A program made the translations under genes and the position numbers. Positions 55,288 through 63,864 of a stretch of 64,000 nucleotides of DNA are shown one piece after another. The DNA comes from Saprospiraceae bacterium (lineage in GTDB: Bacteria > Bacteroidota > Bacteroidia > Chitinophagales > Saprospiraceae): NCBI GenBank assembly GCA_016715105.1, contig JADKBO010000026.1, positions 1 to 64,000 on the forward strand. The letters run 5' to 3'. The notes under the pieces were generated by a model, which worked only from the letters and a program-made list of their open reading frames with translations, did no database searches and had not been told where the DNA came from. Numbering within the stretch: position 1 is the first letter of the stretch; every line of letters starts with the position of its first letter.

Positions 55288-55355
55288 AATATCTACGAGT
55301 CCGCCCCAACAAATTTAAGCAATTCGTACAGATATTTAGCGGACTCGTAGATATT
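55288..55355. repeat. 17-bp perfect inverted repeat (site C)
   Basis: AATATCTACGAGTCCGC (55288-55304) and GCGGACTCGTAGATATT (55339-55355), with a 34-bp spacer. It is between the cassette-like series and the transposase. It could be an element end (subterminal hairpin of an IS91-type unit) or another cassette boundary; the outer CCGCTAAA/TTGTTGGGG bases resemble the boxes of site A. Confidence 0.55.
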
Positions 55356-55516
55356 TTAGTTGAACGAATCCATGCAATGGGAATATCGAATAGACTTTAC
55401 TCCTGTCTTTGGCAAAGAAATGGGTGATAATATTATTTTTGATTGCAAGACTTGTTCCTCAAATTCATCTTACACTGATAATTGTAAGAATCCGGGTCTT
55501 TGATTCTTCATTTTTT

Positions 55517-56776
55517 TCAATATTTTTTCGGCTTGGCAATACCTTCCCAATTCTTGGTTTGCAAGAGGTTTTGATTGGGTGATATTTCGCTGGTTATCGT
55601 CGGAGATTTATTGTGAATCGAACATTTTCTAATATTCAAATCATACCAATCCTTATCCGGTGCTAAATTTTCGAACGCAAGGTTATTTGATCCACAGATC
55701 GGGCAAGTCCTTTCATCATTGCCTGTCTCATCTTCTTCTACAATTCCGTTGAGCACTTTTATTATTTGGAATATTTTCCTGACTGTCTGTCCGTTTTGTT
55801 TTATCAAATGTGGTAAGCGTTCACCAATTTCTCGTAGCATAGTTGCGGTTGCAAGCCCATAATATCTTACTTTTCTGAAATTTGCAGGTAGAACATGCGT
55901 CAGAATTTGACCTATCGCTATGAGCGGATCTATTGTTTTTGTCAATTGTGGCGCAGCTTTGTTTTTCTCCTGGTGCTTATAGTCATTGAAGATTAGTTTG
56001 ACTTTATCTTGAATTTTATCATATCTAAGTTTCTTTTTGCTTACCCCAGTCCGGCAGATGTATCGGCCCAAATATTCTTCTATGACCTTTGTATGAGTTG
56101 TAGGTTGGCTATTAAAAACACACCACCTCACAAATTCCATCGATGTCAATCTTGATGATATTGATAAATAATATTCTTCGTCCTTTTTCTTTAATTCTGA
56201 TCTGATTTCTTTTAAATACTTTAGTTTGAACATGCTACACATCTTTCTATAGGAAGCCAATTTATTCTTTCTGTTTGGCCACTGCCATTTGTTGTCTTTA
56301 TCCATTCCTCCAAAGCTAACTAAGGTGTGTAGGTGAATATGATGTTTTAAATCTGAACCAAAGGTGTGAAGTACTGCTGTCATTGCGGGGAGCGCACCTA
56401 GATTATCAGGATCTCCGCAGAGCTGTTTTATTGTCTGCCACGCCACTTTAAATAAAATGCCATATACCAATTCAGGATATTTATTGGCGATGTAATTCAT
56501 TTCATGTGGCAATGTAAAAACGATGTGCTGATATGGACATTTTAATGTTCTACTTGCTATTTTATCTTGCCACTGCATTCTTTTTATACTTTGACATTTC
56601 GGGCATTGCGCATTTCCACATGATTTGTATAAGTAAGTTTTTGCTTTACATTTTTTGCATTTAACAACAAGGCCTCCAAGTGCTGGTGTTTTGCATTTAC
56701 TTACATCTTTAATGAATTTTATTTCTCTTGCACCTGGTTTATAAATCCTGATGTATTCTGCGCCATGAGTTCTCAT
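55517..56776 (-). CDS. IS91-family HUH (Y2) transposase
   Basis: 419 aa from the ATG at 56776, 9 bp after the recombinase stop; the open frame extends upstream but that part overlaps the recombinase. Zinc-finger-like CKKCKAKTYLYKSCGNAQC, HUH motif HIHLHTLVSFGG and the paired tyrosines in EYLGRYICRTG. These are the catalytic elements of IS91/ISCR rolling-circle transposases, which cut and join single strands at ori. A C-terminal second zinc-like region has CPICGSNN. Intact, so the element could be active. Confidence 0.85.
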   Translation of the reverse strand: MRTHGAEYIRIYKPGAREIKFIKDVSKCKTPALGGLVVKCKKCKAKTYLYKSCGNAQCPKCQSIKRMQWQDKIASRTLKCPYQHIVFTLPHEMNYIANKYPELVYGILFKVAWQTIKQLCGDPDNLGALPAMTAVLHTFGSDLKHHIHLHTLVSFGGMDKDNKWQWPNRKNKLASYRKMCSMFKLKYLKEIRSELKKKDEEYYLSISSRLTSMEFVRWCVFNSQPTTHTKVIEEYLGRYICRTGVSKKKLRYDKIQDKVKLIFNDYKHQEKNKAAPQLTKTIDPLIAIGQILTHVLPANFRKVRYYGLATATMLREIGERLPHLIKQNGQTVRKIFQIIKVLNGIVEEDETGNDERTCPICGSNNLAFENLAPDKDWYDLNIRKCSIHNKSPTITSEISPNQNLLQTKNWEGIAKPKKY

Positions 56777-56784
56777 CAGTGCTC

Positions 56785-57693
56785 CTATATCCTCATCTTC
56801 TTTCGAAAATTCAGATCGATGTCCAACTCCAACATTGGATGTTTGATATCCTTTGACATTTGATTTACACATAGGTGTAGGTATATGGCTGTGGTCTTTA
56901 ATGCTGTATGACCCAACATCTTTTGTATATAAACAACACTTGTGCCATTCTCCATATGGTGGGTTGCATAACAATGTCTGAGCGTATGTGGTGACACATC
57001 CTTTAATATTCCTGCTTTCTTTGCCGCTGATTTCACAGCTTGCTGGACGGTTCTATTCTTCATGACCTCTTGAGGATTAGCACCAAAGAACAATAGGTCT
57101 ACTGGTCTGTATATCCGATAATATTCTCTGAGCACTTCTATTAGCTCAATCGGAACATCCACCAACCTATCTTTTTTTCCTTTTCCTTTTACCACCTTGA
57201 TTTGTAGTCTATCTGAATCAATGTCCTTTATTCGCACATTGCTTACTTCACCCAAACGAAGCCCCGTTGCGTACACAAATAGAAACATGACTTTATATTT
57301 CAATAAACCTGCACTGTCTATTAATCTGCTTACCTCATTAATTGAAAGTATGTCGGGCAAACTTTGCTCAGTTTTTGGCCGAGGTAGCATATCTACATCC
57401 CACTCCCTTCCACTTACCACAGCAACATATTTTTTTATCGCAGAATGGTCAATATTCACTGTTTTCCAATCCATTTTTTTGGACATTCTTTCCAATAAAT
57501 ATTCCCTGATTACCGCATTAGAAAATACATCATTGTAATCGTGTTCATTACAAAATGTTAGAAATTTCTTGAAGCTACCTAAATACGATTTACGGGTTTG
57601 CTGTGGGCTATTTATTAATGTAAAATAATCTTCATAGCGTTTGATGTGATAGTTTTGTGATACCATTTTATTTGTTTTTATTATGGTATGCAT
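56785..57693 (-). CDS. XerC/D-like tyrosine recombinase
   Basis: 302 aa. N-terminal SAM-like domain (KRYEDYFTLINSPQQTRKSY) and a catalytic domain with Arg in YATGLRLGEVSN, Lys in VVKGKGKKDRLVDV, HTLRHCYATHHMENG (HxxR), GH in MLGHTALKTTAIYLHL with the nucleophile Tyr. All catalytic residues are present. It is the middle gene of the recombinase-transposase operon, 96 bp after the HARP-type recombinase and 8 bp before the transposase. Likely acts with it in resolution or insertion. Confidence 0.85.
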   Translation of the reverse strand: MHTIIKTNKMVSQNYHIKRYEDYFTLINSPQQTRKSYLGSFKKFLTFCNEHDYNDVFSNAVIREYLLERMSKKMDWKTVNIDHSAIKKYVAVVSGREWDVDMLPRPKTEQSLPDILSINEVSRLIDSAGLLKYKVMFLFVYATGLRLGEVSNVRIKDIDSDRLQIKVVKGKGKKDRLVDVPIELIEVLREYYRIYRPVDLLFFGANPQEVMKNRTVQQAVKSAAKKAGILKDVSPHTLRHCYATHHMENGTSVVYIQKMLGHTALKTTAIYLHLCVNQMSKDIKHPMLELDIDLNFRKKMRI

Positions 57694-57789
57694 AGACCAA
57701 TCTTTGTGCCTAATTGGTATTTATCCGAAGTGTTTTGGGATTGTTTTTTCGGGTTTGTTCAACTTCCTTATATCTGCGTATTTCTTGTA

Positions 57790-59589
57790 TCAAACATTCG
57801 CATTTTTCTGAAATTTATTACCCAAATTTAATTGATCTATCGGGCTTTTTATAGTTTCTAGCTTTGCATTTGTTACATGTGTGTAAATTAATGTGGTCTT
57901 GATATCTTTGTGTCCCAACAATTCTTGAATGTATCGCACGTCTGTGCCATTGTCTAAAAGATGAGTTGCAAAACAATGTCTCAGGACATGTGGTGTGACA
58001 GTCCTTGTGATTCCTGCCTTTTTTGCGGCATGCTTTACTACTTGTTGTACACTTCTTGGACTGTATTGATGTTCCCCATCTTGTCCTTCGAATAAATAAT
58101 ATTTTGGTTGATAGCTATCGAAATAATAAACAAAAACTTCTTTTAATACCTGACTCAACATGACCATGCGATCTTTCTTGCCTTTACCTCCCTTTACCAT
58201 AATTTGATTCCTCTCCCAGAAAATGTCATTGATGGTAATGTTGAGCAATTCTTGAAGTCTTATACCTGAACTATACAATGCATAAAGCATGGTAATATGT
58301 TTAAGATTATCCAAAGATCTCAGCATTCTATCCACTTCCTGAATAGTAAGAAGTTTTGGTAAAGTATGGCTTTGCTTAGGCCTTTGGACCTCCTCCAATT
58401 TGAAGTCACTTCTGAAAATAACTTTAGCATAATAAAACTTGATGGAATTGATATGTGTATGCAAAAGTGCTTCTGATGCATTTTTGCATGCAATGGTCGC
58501 CATATAGTCGTTGACATGAGATGTTTCCAATAAATTCAAATGATCTTCTCCGAAATGTTGCACAAAAGAAGCAAAAGATCCAGTGTAGGATTTTATAGTG
58601 TTCCAACTGTACCTCATTCTTATCATGGTGTTTACATATACTGTCAAAGTAGTTCTTAGAGGTGCACCAAATTTTCCCAGAAGAAATTGTTTTCGTTCCT
58701 CAGGACTTTTTGATTCAATTACAAAATCACCTTTGTGTAATACCACCTTGTTGATTATCCTCGCTCCATCTGTTTCGTAATGTTCTACAATCCTGTCCAG
58801 AAGAGTTTGTTCTTTAGGAATAAGCCATCGTTTGAAATCTGCCTGATAATCTCTTTGAGGCAATGCTTTCAGGAATTCAAAATCAGCTTGACTTCCTTTT
58901 ACTCGCAATAAAAAATGCTTTGGAAACTCTGGACTGGAAAATAATTCAACAACATATGGATCCTCTACCTCCATTATTAGCGTGTAACATTGCAAATAGC
59001 TTTCCTGATTCCAATACAAAAAACGTTGTTGGAGTTTGTCAAGATTTTGTGAAGTCCCTTTTACCACCCAATTTTGATACTTGGTATTCCAATAGGTTTT
59101 GTCCAAGGATCTTAAAAAAGTGGCATCATTAGGATTATAAGGTGTTTGAATGAAAAAATTTCCACCATTCAAGACAATGGATGTTTTCGTTGAATGTTTT
59201 GTGATTTCAGGTTTTGTTTCCCTTATGTCTGCAGCCTTTGGTTCGCTCTTTGGAGGCAATACAGAAGACTCTTCTGTCATATCGTGACTGGAAGATATAC
59301 CGGTATGGACATCTTTTGATAGAGCGGCATCGATGGTTCCGGTTGATTGTGTTTTATTTGCTAATCCAACATTGTTTGTTTCATTTATTAAATCAAGTAC
59401 TTTTTGATAGTGCTCTTTGGTGTAGGGAAGCAACCAACAATTATATGTTTTGGAATATTTGCGGTCGGGTAAGGTTTTTATGCATTCGACCACCTTCAAA
59501 TCATAATTGAAGGATATAGCAATTTGATCCTGTCCGTTGTGAAAGATTTTACTCAGGGTGATTTTTTGATCAAATAGGGTCAATTGCAT
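57790..59589 (-). CDS. Tyrosine recombinase with three HARP-like N-terminal repeats
   Basis: 599 aa from the ATG at 59589 (MQLTLFDQKITLSKIFHNGQ; the open frame starts 24 bp earlier). Three repeats with a LPxRxY...K.WL pattern lie in the first half: VECIKTLPDRKYSKTYNCWL, FLRSLDKTYWNTKYQNWVV and FLKALPQRDYQADFKRWLIP. They resemble the HARP domain of SMARCAL1-type proteins. A linker rich in S/T/K separates the first two. The recombinase domain follows (about 320-580): SGIRLQELLNI, GGKGKKDRMVML, HVLRHCFATHLLDNG, LLGHKDIKTTLIYTHV, catalytically complete. First gene of the operon. Confidence 0.8.
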   Translation of the reverse strand: MQLTLFDQKITLSKIFHNGQDQIAISFNYDLKVVECIKTLPDRKYSKTYNCWLLPYTKEHYQKVLDLINETNNVGLANKTQSTGTIDAALSKDVHTGISSSHDMTEESSVLPPKSEPKAADIRETKPEITKHSTKTSIVLNGGNFFIQTPYNPNDATFLRSLDKTYWNTKYQNWVVKGTSQNLDKLQQRFLYWNQESYLQCYTLIMEVEDPYVVELFSSPEFPKHFLLRVKGSQADFEFLKALPQRDYQADFKRWLIPKEQTLLDRIVEHYETDGARIINKVVLHKGDFVIESKSPEERKQFLLGKFGAPLRTTLTVYVNTMIRMRYSWNTIKSYTGSFASFVQHFGEDHLNLLETSHVNDYMATIACKNASEALLHTHINSIKFYYAKVIFRSDFKLEEVQRPKQSHTLPKLLTIQEVDRMLRSLDNLKHITMLYALYSSGIRLQELLNITINDIFWERNQIMVKGGKGKKDRMVMLSQVLKEVFVYYFDSYQPKYYLFEGQDGEHQYSPRSVQQVVKHAAKKAGITRTVTPHVLRHCFATHLLDNGTDVRYIQELLGHKDIKTTLIYTHVTNAKLETIKSPIDQLNLGNKFQKNANV

Positions 59590-59767
59590 TACAAAATAAA
59601 TGATGAACTGCAAATATAATATTTACCAATTAATATGGATAAAAATTATTAATGGAAAAAATGATCCACATCACCTACTTATGTGGCATGGCGAAACCGT
59701 TTCAAGTTTTAAGCCTGAAAGATTATTAGACATTCAAATAAAAAAAGAAAAATTATAAACCCTTGGC
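59590..59767. other. Right boundary region of the recombinase-transposase unit
   Basis: Contains hairpin CCACAT (59666-59671) with ATGTGG (59681-59686), a possible terminus, and otherwise AT-rich DNA. No gene. Confidence 0.45.
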
Positions 59768-60652
59768 CTACAAGTGGCGCTCCGCATGATAACTAGACCT
59801 TACCAAAGGTCCGCTCTCCACAAAATTGAAGCCTTTTTCAAGGCCGACGGCTTTGTATTCTGCAAAAACCTCGGGGCGGATGAATTCTGCGATGTTGATG
59901 TGCATTTTGGTGGGTTGCAGGTATTGGCCAATGGTGAGTACGTCGCAGCCATGAGCGATCAAATCATCCATGGCTTTGTACACTTCCTCCTGGGTTTCGC
60001 CGAGGCCGACCATGATACCAGATTTTGTCCTTTTGCCAAAGGCTTTGGTGCGCGCGATTTGCTCCAGACTTCTGCTGTATTTGGCTTGCGGACGCACGAG
60101 CCTGTACAACCTTTCTACGGTTTCCATATTGTGGGAAACGACTTCCTGGCCGGGATTGATCATGACTTCCAGGGCTTCCCAGTTTGACTTGACGTCTGGA
60201 ATGAGGGTTTCTATGGTGGTTTCGGGACTGAGTTCTTTGGTGAATTTCACGGTGTCGTGCCAGACAGAAGCACCCTTGTCTTTCAACTCATCTCTGTTGA
60301 CAGAAGTGATGACGGCGTGTTTTACCTGCATCAATTTGATGGCTTCGGCAACACGGCGTGGTTCGTCGGTATCGTATTCATTGGGTCTACCGGTTTTCAC
60401 CGCACAAAAAGAACAAGAGCGCGTACAGACATTTCCCAAAATCATAAAGGTGGCCGTGCCAGCGCCCCAACATTCACCCATGTTTGGGCAATTGCCGCTT
60501 TGACAGATGGTGTGCAATTTGTATTCATCCACCAAACTGCGCACGCGGCGATAGTCTTCACCAATGGGCAACTTGACCCTGAGCCAGTCAGGTTTTTTGG
60601 TTCTTTTTGGTTCCTCGACTGTGACGTCTGAAATGATTGGTAATTCTAACAC
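59768..60652 (-). CDS. lipA: Lipoyl synthase
   Basis: 294 aa, GTG start at 60652. Radical-SAM enzyme that inserts two sulfurs into octanoyl groups. The auxiliary cluster Cys50, Cys55, Cys61 (CQSGNCPNMGEC) and the radical-SAM CxxxCxxC Cys76, Cys80, Cys83 (CTRSCSFC) are both present. Also TSVNRDELKDKGASVW and a normal C-terminus with SSYHAERHL. Separated by 41 bp from the envelope gene upstream. Confidence 0.95.
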   Translation of the reverse strand: MLELPIISDVTVEEPKRTKKPDWLRVKLPIGEDYRRVRSLVDEYKLHTICQSGNCPNMGECWGAGTATFMILGNVCTRSCSFCAVKTGRPNEYDTDEPRRVAEAIKLMQVKHAVITSVNRDELKDKGASVWHDTVKFTKELSPETTIETLIPDVKSNWEALEVMINPGQEVVSHNMETVERLYRLVRPQAKYSRSLEQIARTKAFGKRTKSGIMVGLGETQEEVYKAMDDLIAHGCDVLTIGQYLQPTKMHINIAEFIRPEVFAEYKAVGLEKGFNFVESGPLVRSSYHAERHL

Positions 60653-60693
60653 GATATGTCCTCTTGAAATAAATAAAATGAGTGCAATGAAAA

Positions 60694-61521
60694 TCAGTTG
60701 CGCTTTCCGAATTGCAAATTTACATAAAGATTGAGAAAGTATGGTTTGTTTCTCACGACTGGCGTTTCTACCATGAGGGGTAGTTTTTTGATGAATACGT
60801 CGGCCATCATGCCCACTTCAATGGATTTGGCGACTTTATCATTGGTGCCCAGGGAGAAGAAAACGCTTGCTTTGCCTTGAATGCCGGGTGCGATGGACAG
60901 TTCTTTGAGTCCATTTGACCAGTTTGCCCGACCATAAATGTCAGAGTTATTCAAAAACTTATTGGCATTTTCGGTAGTGTATTTTTCGACCTTTAATTCG
61001 GCGCCTGTTCTGCCGTCGATGATTTTGGGATAAATCAATTCCAGGTAATAAGGTTTGATGATGGCCATAGACGCACCTCCTTCCAAATTGTAACCGATGG
61101 AAACGCCTCTTCTTTTGGCTTGGTCAGTCAAATATCTTTTCACACCCTTGCCCAATCTGGCCACAAAAACATCGTTTTGTTTTCCAAATTTATAAGAAGA
61201 GCTGAGGCGGTTGAAAACAAAGGCATTGTTTCTATTCTGTGGGGATTCTCTTGGGTCATTGAGTTTTCCGAGTTCGACTTGATAATATAAGGTCTTATAA
61301 TAGGTGCGGATACTACCCCAGTTATAAGCAATGGCATATCCATTGGTATGTACGCGCAGGTCAATTGTTTTTTCGGTGTTGTACACGACATTGGCAGGAT
61401 TGATCTCAGAGACGATCTGAGCATCCATCAAAAATGGTACAAAAACCATTAGAAGCATGAAATAAAATCTGTTCACCCACTTAAGTTTAAAATGTTTCGG
61501 ATCATTTCTATTGAAACGCAC
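60694..61521 (-). CDS. Bacteroidota envelope protein of unknown function (275 aa)
   Basis: The open frame starts at a GTG (61521). The hydrophobic segment FYFMLLMVFVPFLMDAQ (about residues 20-36) looks like a signal peptide with cleavage after DAQ. Beta-rich mature part (IDLRVHTNGYAIAYNWGSIR, NRLSSSYKFGKQNDVFVARLGK), ending LNLYVNLQFGKRN, as in small outer-membrane beta-barrels of this phylum. Located before lipA on the same strand. Confidence 0.7.
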   Translation of the reverse strand: MRFNRNDPKHFKLKWVNRFYFMLLMVFVPFLMDAQIVSEINPANVVYNTEKTIDLRVHTNGYAIAYNWGSIRTYYKTLYYQVELGKLNDPRESPQNRNNAFVFNRLSSSYKFGKQNDVFVARLGKGVKRYLTDQAKRRGVSIGYNLEGGASMAIIKPYYLELIYPKIIDGRTGAELKVEKYTTENANKFLNNSDIYGRANWSNGLKELSIAPGIQGKASVFFSLGTNDKVAKSIEVGMMADVFIKKLPLMVETPVVRNKPYFLNLYVNLQFGKRN

Positions 61522-62297
61522 AAAACAATATTTCTAATTTAACCGATTAAAAATAAATATTCGTAAGTCATAATCGGTTACAAAGTGCCATTTTTTTTGC
61601 TTTTTGACATTTTCTTACAAACGCTTTGGATAGATTTGCTCATATTGAATGTTGTGTTACCCAAAAAAGCATTCGTAGAAAGTAAAGATAAACATCTTAA
61701 GCAATAATTATCAAACAGTTAAACAGACATTAGGATCACTAAAAGCGGTATTATTTTGACAATGATTCAAATGGGACAAAGAGTGGACATAATTTAGAGA
61801 AATTCTAAGCTAAGTAAATGGCTATTTTAAGGCCTTTCAATGGCATGATTTGGCGATAAATTTTGTAATCTTGGCTTGCAATTTGGATGCGGACGAGAAA
61901 TGTGAAATGTGAAATGTGAAATGTGAAATGTGAGATGAGAGATGTGAGATGTGAGATGTGAGATGTGAGATGTGAGATGTGAGATGTGAGATGTGAGATG
62001 AGAGATGAGAGATGTGAGATGTGAGAAATGAAAATGTGATGATGTGAGATGAGATGAAATGTGAGATGAAGATGAGAGATGAGAGATGAGAGATGAGAGA
62101 TGAAAGATGAGAGATGAGAGATGAGAGATGAGAGATGAGAGATGAGAGATGTGAGATGAAAGTGGTTAGTTAAGTCAAGACCTCTTTTTTTCAACTTGTG
62201 GCTAGAGGAACATGCCTTTTATCTTGCTTCTTTTTTCTTCTAAATCTATTGTTTGAAGGATACCTTTATATTAATAAGAGTTTAAAATAGGACGTAT
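61522..62297. other. Gene-free region with satellite array and inverted repeat
   Basis: No gene. AACCGATTA (61541-61549) pairs with TAATCGGTT (61571-61579). The heptamer array occupies 61897-62160. A TACCTTTA box at about 62258 could be the upp -7 element. The long ORF across the array is a repeat translation. Confidence 0.6.
61897..62160 (+). repeat. 264-bp heptamer satellite (GAAATGT/GAGATGT/GAGATGA)
   Basis: About 37 heptamers, mostly in register. They start with five GAAATGT, pass to GAGATGT and GAGATGA runs, and have a few short interruptions near 62020-62075. On the complementary strand the unit reads as ATCTCAC-type, the same word as in the arrays near 15.0 and 15.8 kb. Confidence 0.85.
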
Positions 62298-62948
62298 ATG
62301 ATATATAATTTTGCTGATCATACCTCTGTAATTTCTCAATATCTCACAGAGATGCGGGACATCAAAACGCAGAATGATAAGATGCGCTTTCGCAATAACC
62401 TCATGCGTGTGGCTCAGATCATGGCTTATGAAATCAGTAAGGAGCTGATGTACGAGGTGGTGCAGATCGATACGCCTCTGGGTATTGCTCCGTGTAAAAA
62501 AATATCGGATAAAATCGTGGTGGCTTCCATTCTCCGCGCAGGATTACCCATGCATAATGGATTTTTGGAGATATTGGAACAAGCAGAAAATGCCTTTATA
62601 TCTGCCTATAGACAACACCACAAGGACGGGACTTTTGACATCAAGTTGGAGTATGTGACGTGTCCGAATTTGGAAGGAAAGGTTTTGATCATTGTCGATC
62701 CTATGTTGGCCACAGGCGCTTCCATCGAGAGTACGCTGAAAAGTTTGGAGGAATTTGGCAAGCCCAAAAATGTACACATTGCAACCGTTATCGCTTCGAC
62801 TCAAGGCGTGAATCACGTCAGACGACTTTTTCCTAAAGCTAAAATCTGGACGGGTGCCATTGACGAAGAACTGACGGCAAAGTCGTACATCGTACCGGGC
62901 CTTGGTGATGCCGGAGACTTGGCATTCGGTACGAAACTCCAAGAGTAG
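62298..62948 (+). CDS. upp: Uracil phosphoribosyltransferase
   Basis: 216 aa. It makes UMP from uracil and PRPP in the salvage pathway. PRPP-binding loop IIVDPMLATGASIESTL, N-terminal RNNLMRVAQIMAYEISKEL and C-terminal YIVPGLGDAGDLAFGTKL are canonical. Length typical of the family. Confidence 0.95.
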   Translation: MIYNFADHTSVISQYLTEMRDIKTQNDKMRFRNNLMRVAQIMAYEISKELMYEVVQIDTPLGIAPCKKISDKIVVASILRAGLPMHNGFLEILEQAENAFISAYRQHHKDGTFDIKLEYVTCPNLEGKVLIIVDPMLATGASIESTLKSLEEFGKPKNVHIATVIASTQGVNHVRRLFPKAKIWTGAIDEELTAKSYIVPGLGDAGDLAFGTKLQE

Positions 62949-63024
62949 GAGGGCTCTTTTTTAGCTTATTTTTATTCGAAAGCGCTTGTAAATCAGACTT
63001 TTCAATCAAAAATCCTAATTTACT

Positions 63025-63038
63025 GACATGATAATGTC
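63025..63038. promoter_or_regulatory. Inverted repeat GACAT-N4-ATGTC upstream of the S24 repressor
   Basis: A 5-bp-arm palindrome 46 bp before the repressor start. A -7 box TATATTTG lies at 63059-63066. It could be an autoregulatory operator, but the arms are short. Confidence 0.35.
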
Positions 63039-63083
63039 TAATATCTAGGATTTCTCTATATATTTGTCCACACTGTTTGCTAC

Positions 63084-63845
63084 ATGTTGGTTGAAAATTT
63101 AAAATATCTGCGCAAGCAAAAGGAGATGACTCAGTTTGATCTTGCGGATAAATTGGGCATTCCCAGGTCTACGTTGGGCGAATATGAACGCGGCAATACG
63201 GAGCCTTCGATTTCACTGCTGATCCGAATGGCCAGTGTTTTTGATGTGTCCGTGGATGATTTGATCAATGGTCGCATCAGCAATCAAGAACTGGAAATTT
63301 TGAATGAGCGAAACCTCAAGATATTGGCCATTTCTGTAGATCAACATCAAAAGTCGAATATTGAGTTGGTGGAGACGAAGGCAGAAGCTGGTTACTTACA
63401 GAGTTTTTCAGATCCACAATACATCAAGGAACTGCCCAAAATATACTTTCCAAACATCCCACGAGGCACCTATCGCGGATTTGAAATTTCTGGTGACTCT
63501 ATGCTTCCGATCGAATCAGGAAGTATTGTCATCAGCAGATATGTGGAGAAAATCAGCGACATCAAGGACGACCGAACCTACATCGTCATTTCAAAATCTG
63601 ATGGGGTGGTTTACAAACGGCTCAGGACTGACCAAGAAAGTAAAAGTCTGGTTTTGATTTCCGACAATGATGTTTACATGCCTTATCAGTTGCCTTTCAC
63701 TGAAGTTGCAGAAGTGTGGCAGTATTTTGCGCACGTTTCTTTTTCAGATTCGAGAAAGACATTCAATTCTATGTTGGAGGATCGGGTGATGGATATTCAG
63801 AAAAAGGTCAATGATTTGCATAATCAATTGAAGATGAAATCTTGA
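63084..63845 (+). CDS. LexA-like HTH/S24 peptidase repressor
   Basis: 253 aa. XRE HTH at about 5-60 (KEMTQFDLADKLGIPRSTLG, EYERGNTEPSISLLIRMASV). A linker with the AEAGYLQ Ala-Gly processing site follows. Peptidase S24 domain: the catalytic Ser in GDSMLPIESG (about residue 138) and Lys in GVVYKRLR (about 177). This is the self-cleaving repressor type responding to DNA damage or other stress. A C-terminal coiled coil (VMDIQKKVNDLHNQLK) may add oligomerisation. It is upstream of a palindrome repeat. Confidence 0.85.
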   Translation: MLVENLKYLRKQKEMTQFDLADKLGIPRSTLGEYERGNTEPSISLLIRMASVFDVSVDDLINGRISNQELEILNERNLKILAISVDQHQKSNIELVETKAEAGYLQSFSDPQYIKELPKIYFPNIPRGTYRGFEISGDSMLPIESGSIVISRYVEKISDIKDDRTYIVISKSDGVVYKRLRTDQESKSLVLISDNDVYMPYQLPFTEVAEVWQYFAHVSFSDSRKTFNSMLEDRVMDIQKKVNDLHNQLKMKS

Positions 63846-63864
63846 TGGAAAAGCACAGTGGGCG

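Larger units (their letters stand above)
55356..59690 (-). mobile_element. IS91-type unit with two tyrosine recombinases
   Basis: Three leftward genes: a HARP-repeat tyrosine recombinase, a XerC/D-like recombinase and a HUH Y2 transposase. Hairpins lie outside (17-bp repeat at 55288-55355; CCACAT/ATGTGG at 59666-59686). Exact ends cannot be fixed from one copy. Integrase-transposase pairs are known in Bacteroidota IS91-like elements; the HARP fusion is unusual. Confidence 0.65.

Noticed and set aside
55517..56974. Longer start of the transposase at 56974
   Set aside because: The extra 66 residues lie in another frame of the upstream recombinase; the ATG at 56776 follows that gene's stop by 8 bp.
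61805..62194. 129-aa ORF rich in SHLSSLI repeats
   Set aside because: It is the translation of the heptamer satellite; a 7-bp period cycles through three frames and gives a 7-residue repeat without other coding signs.
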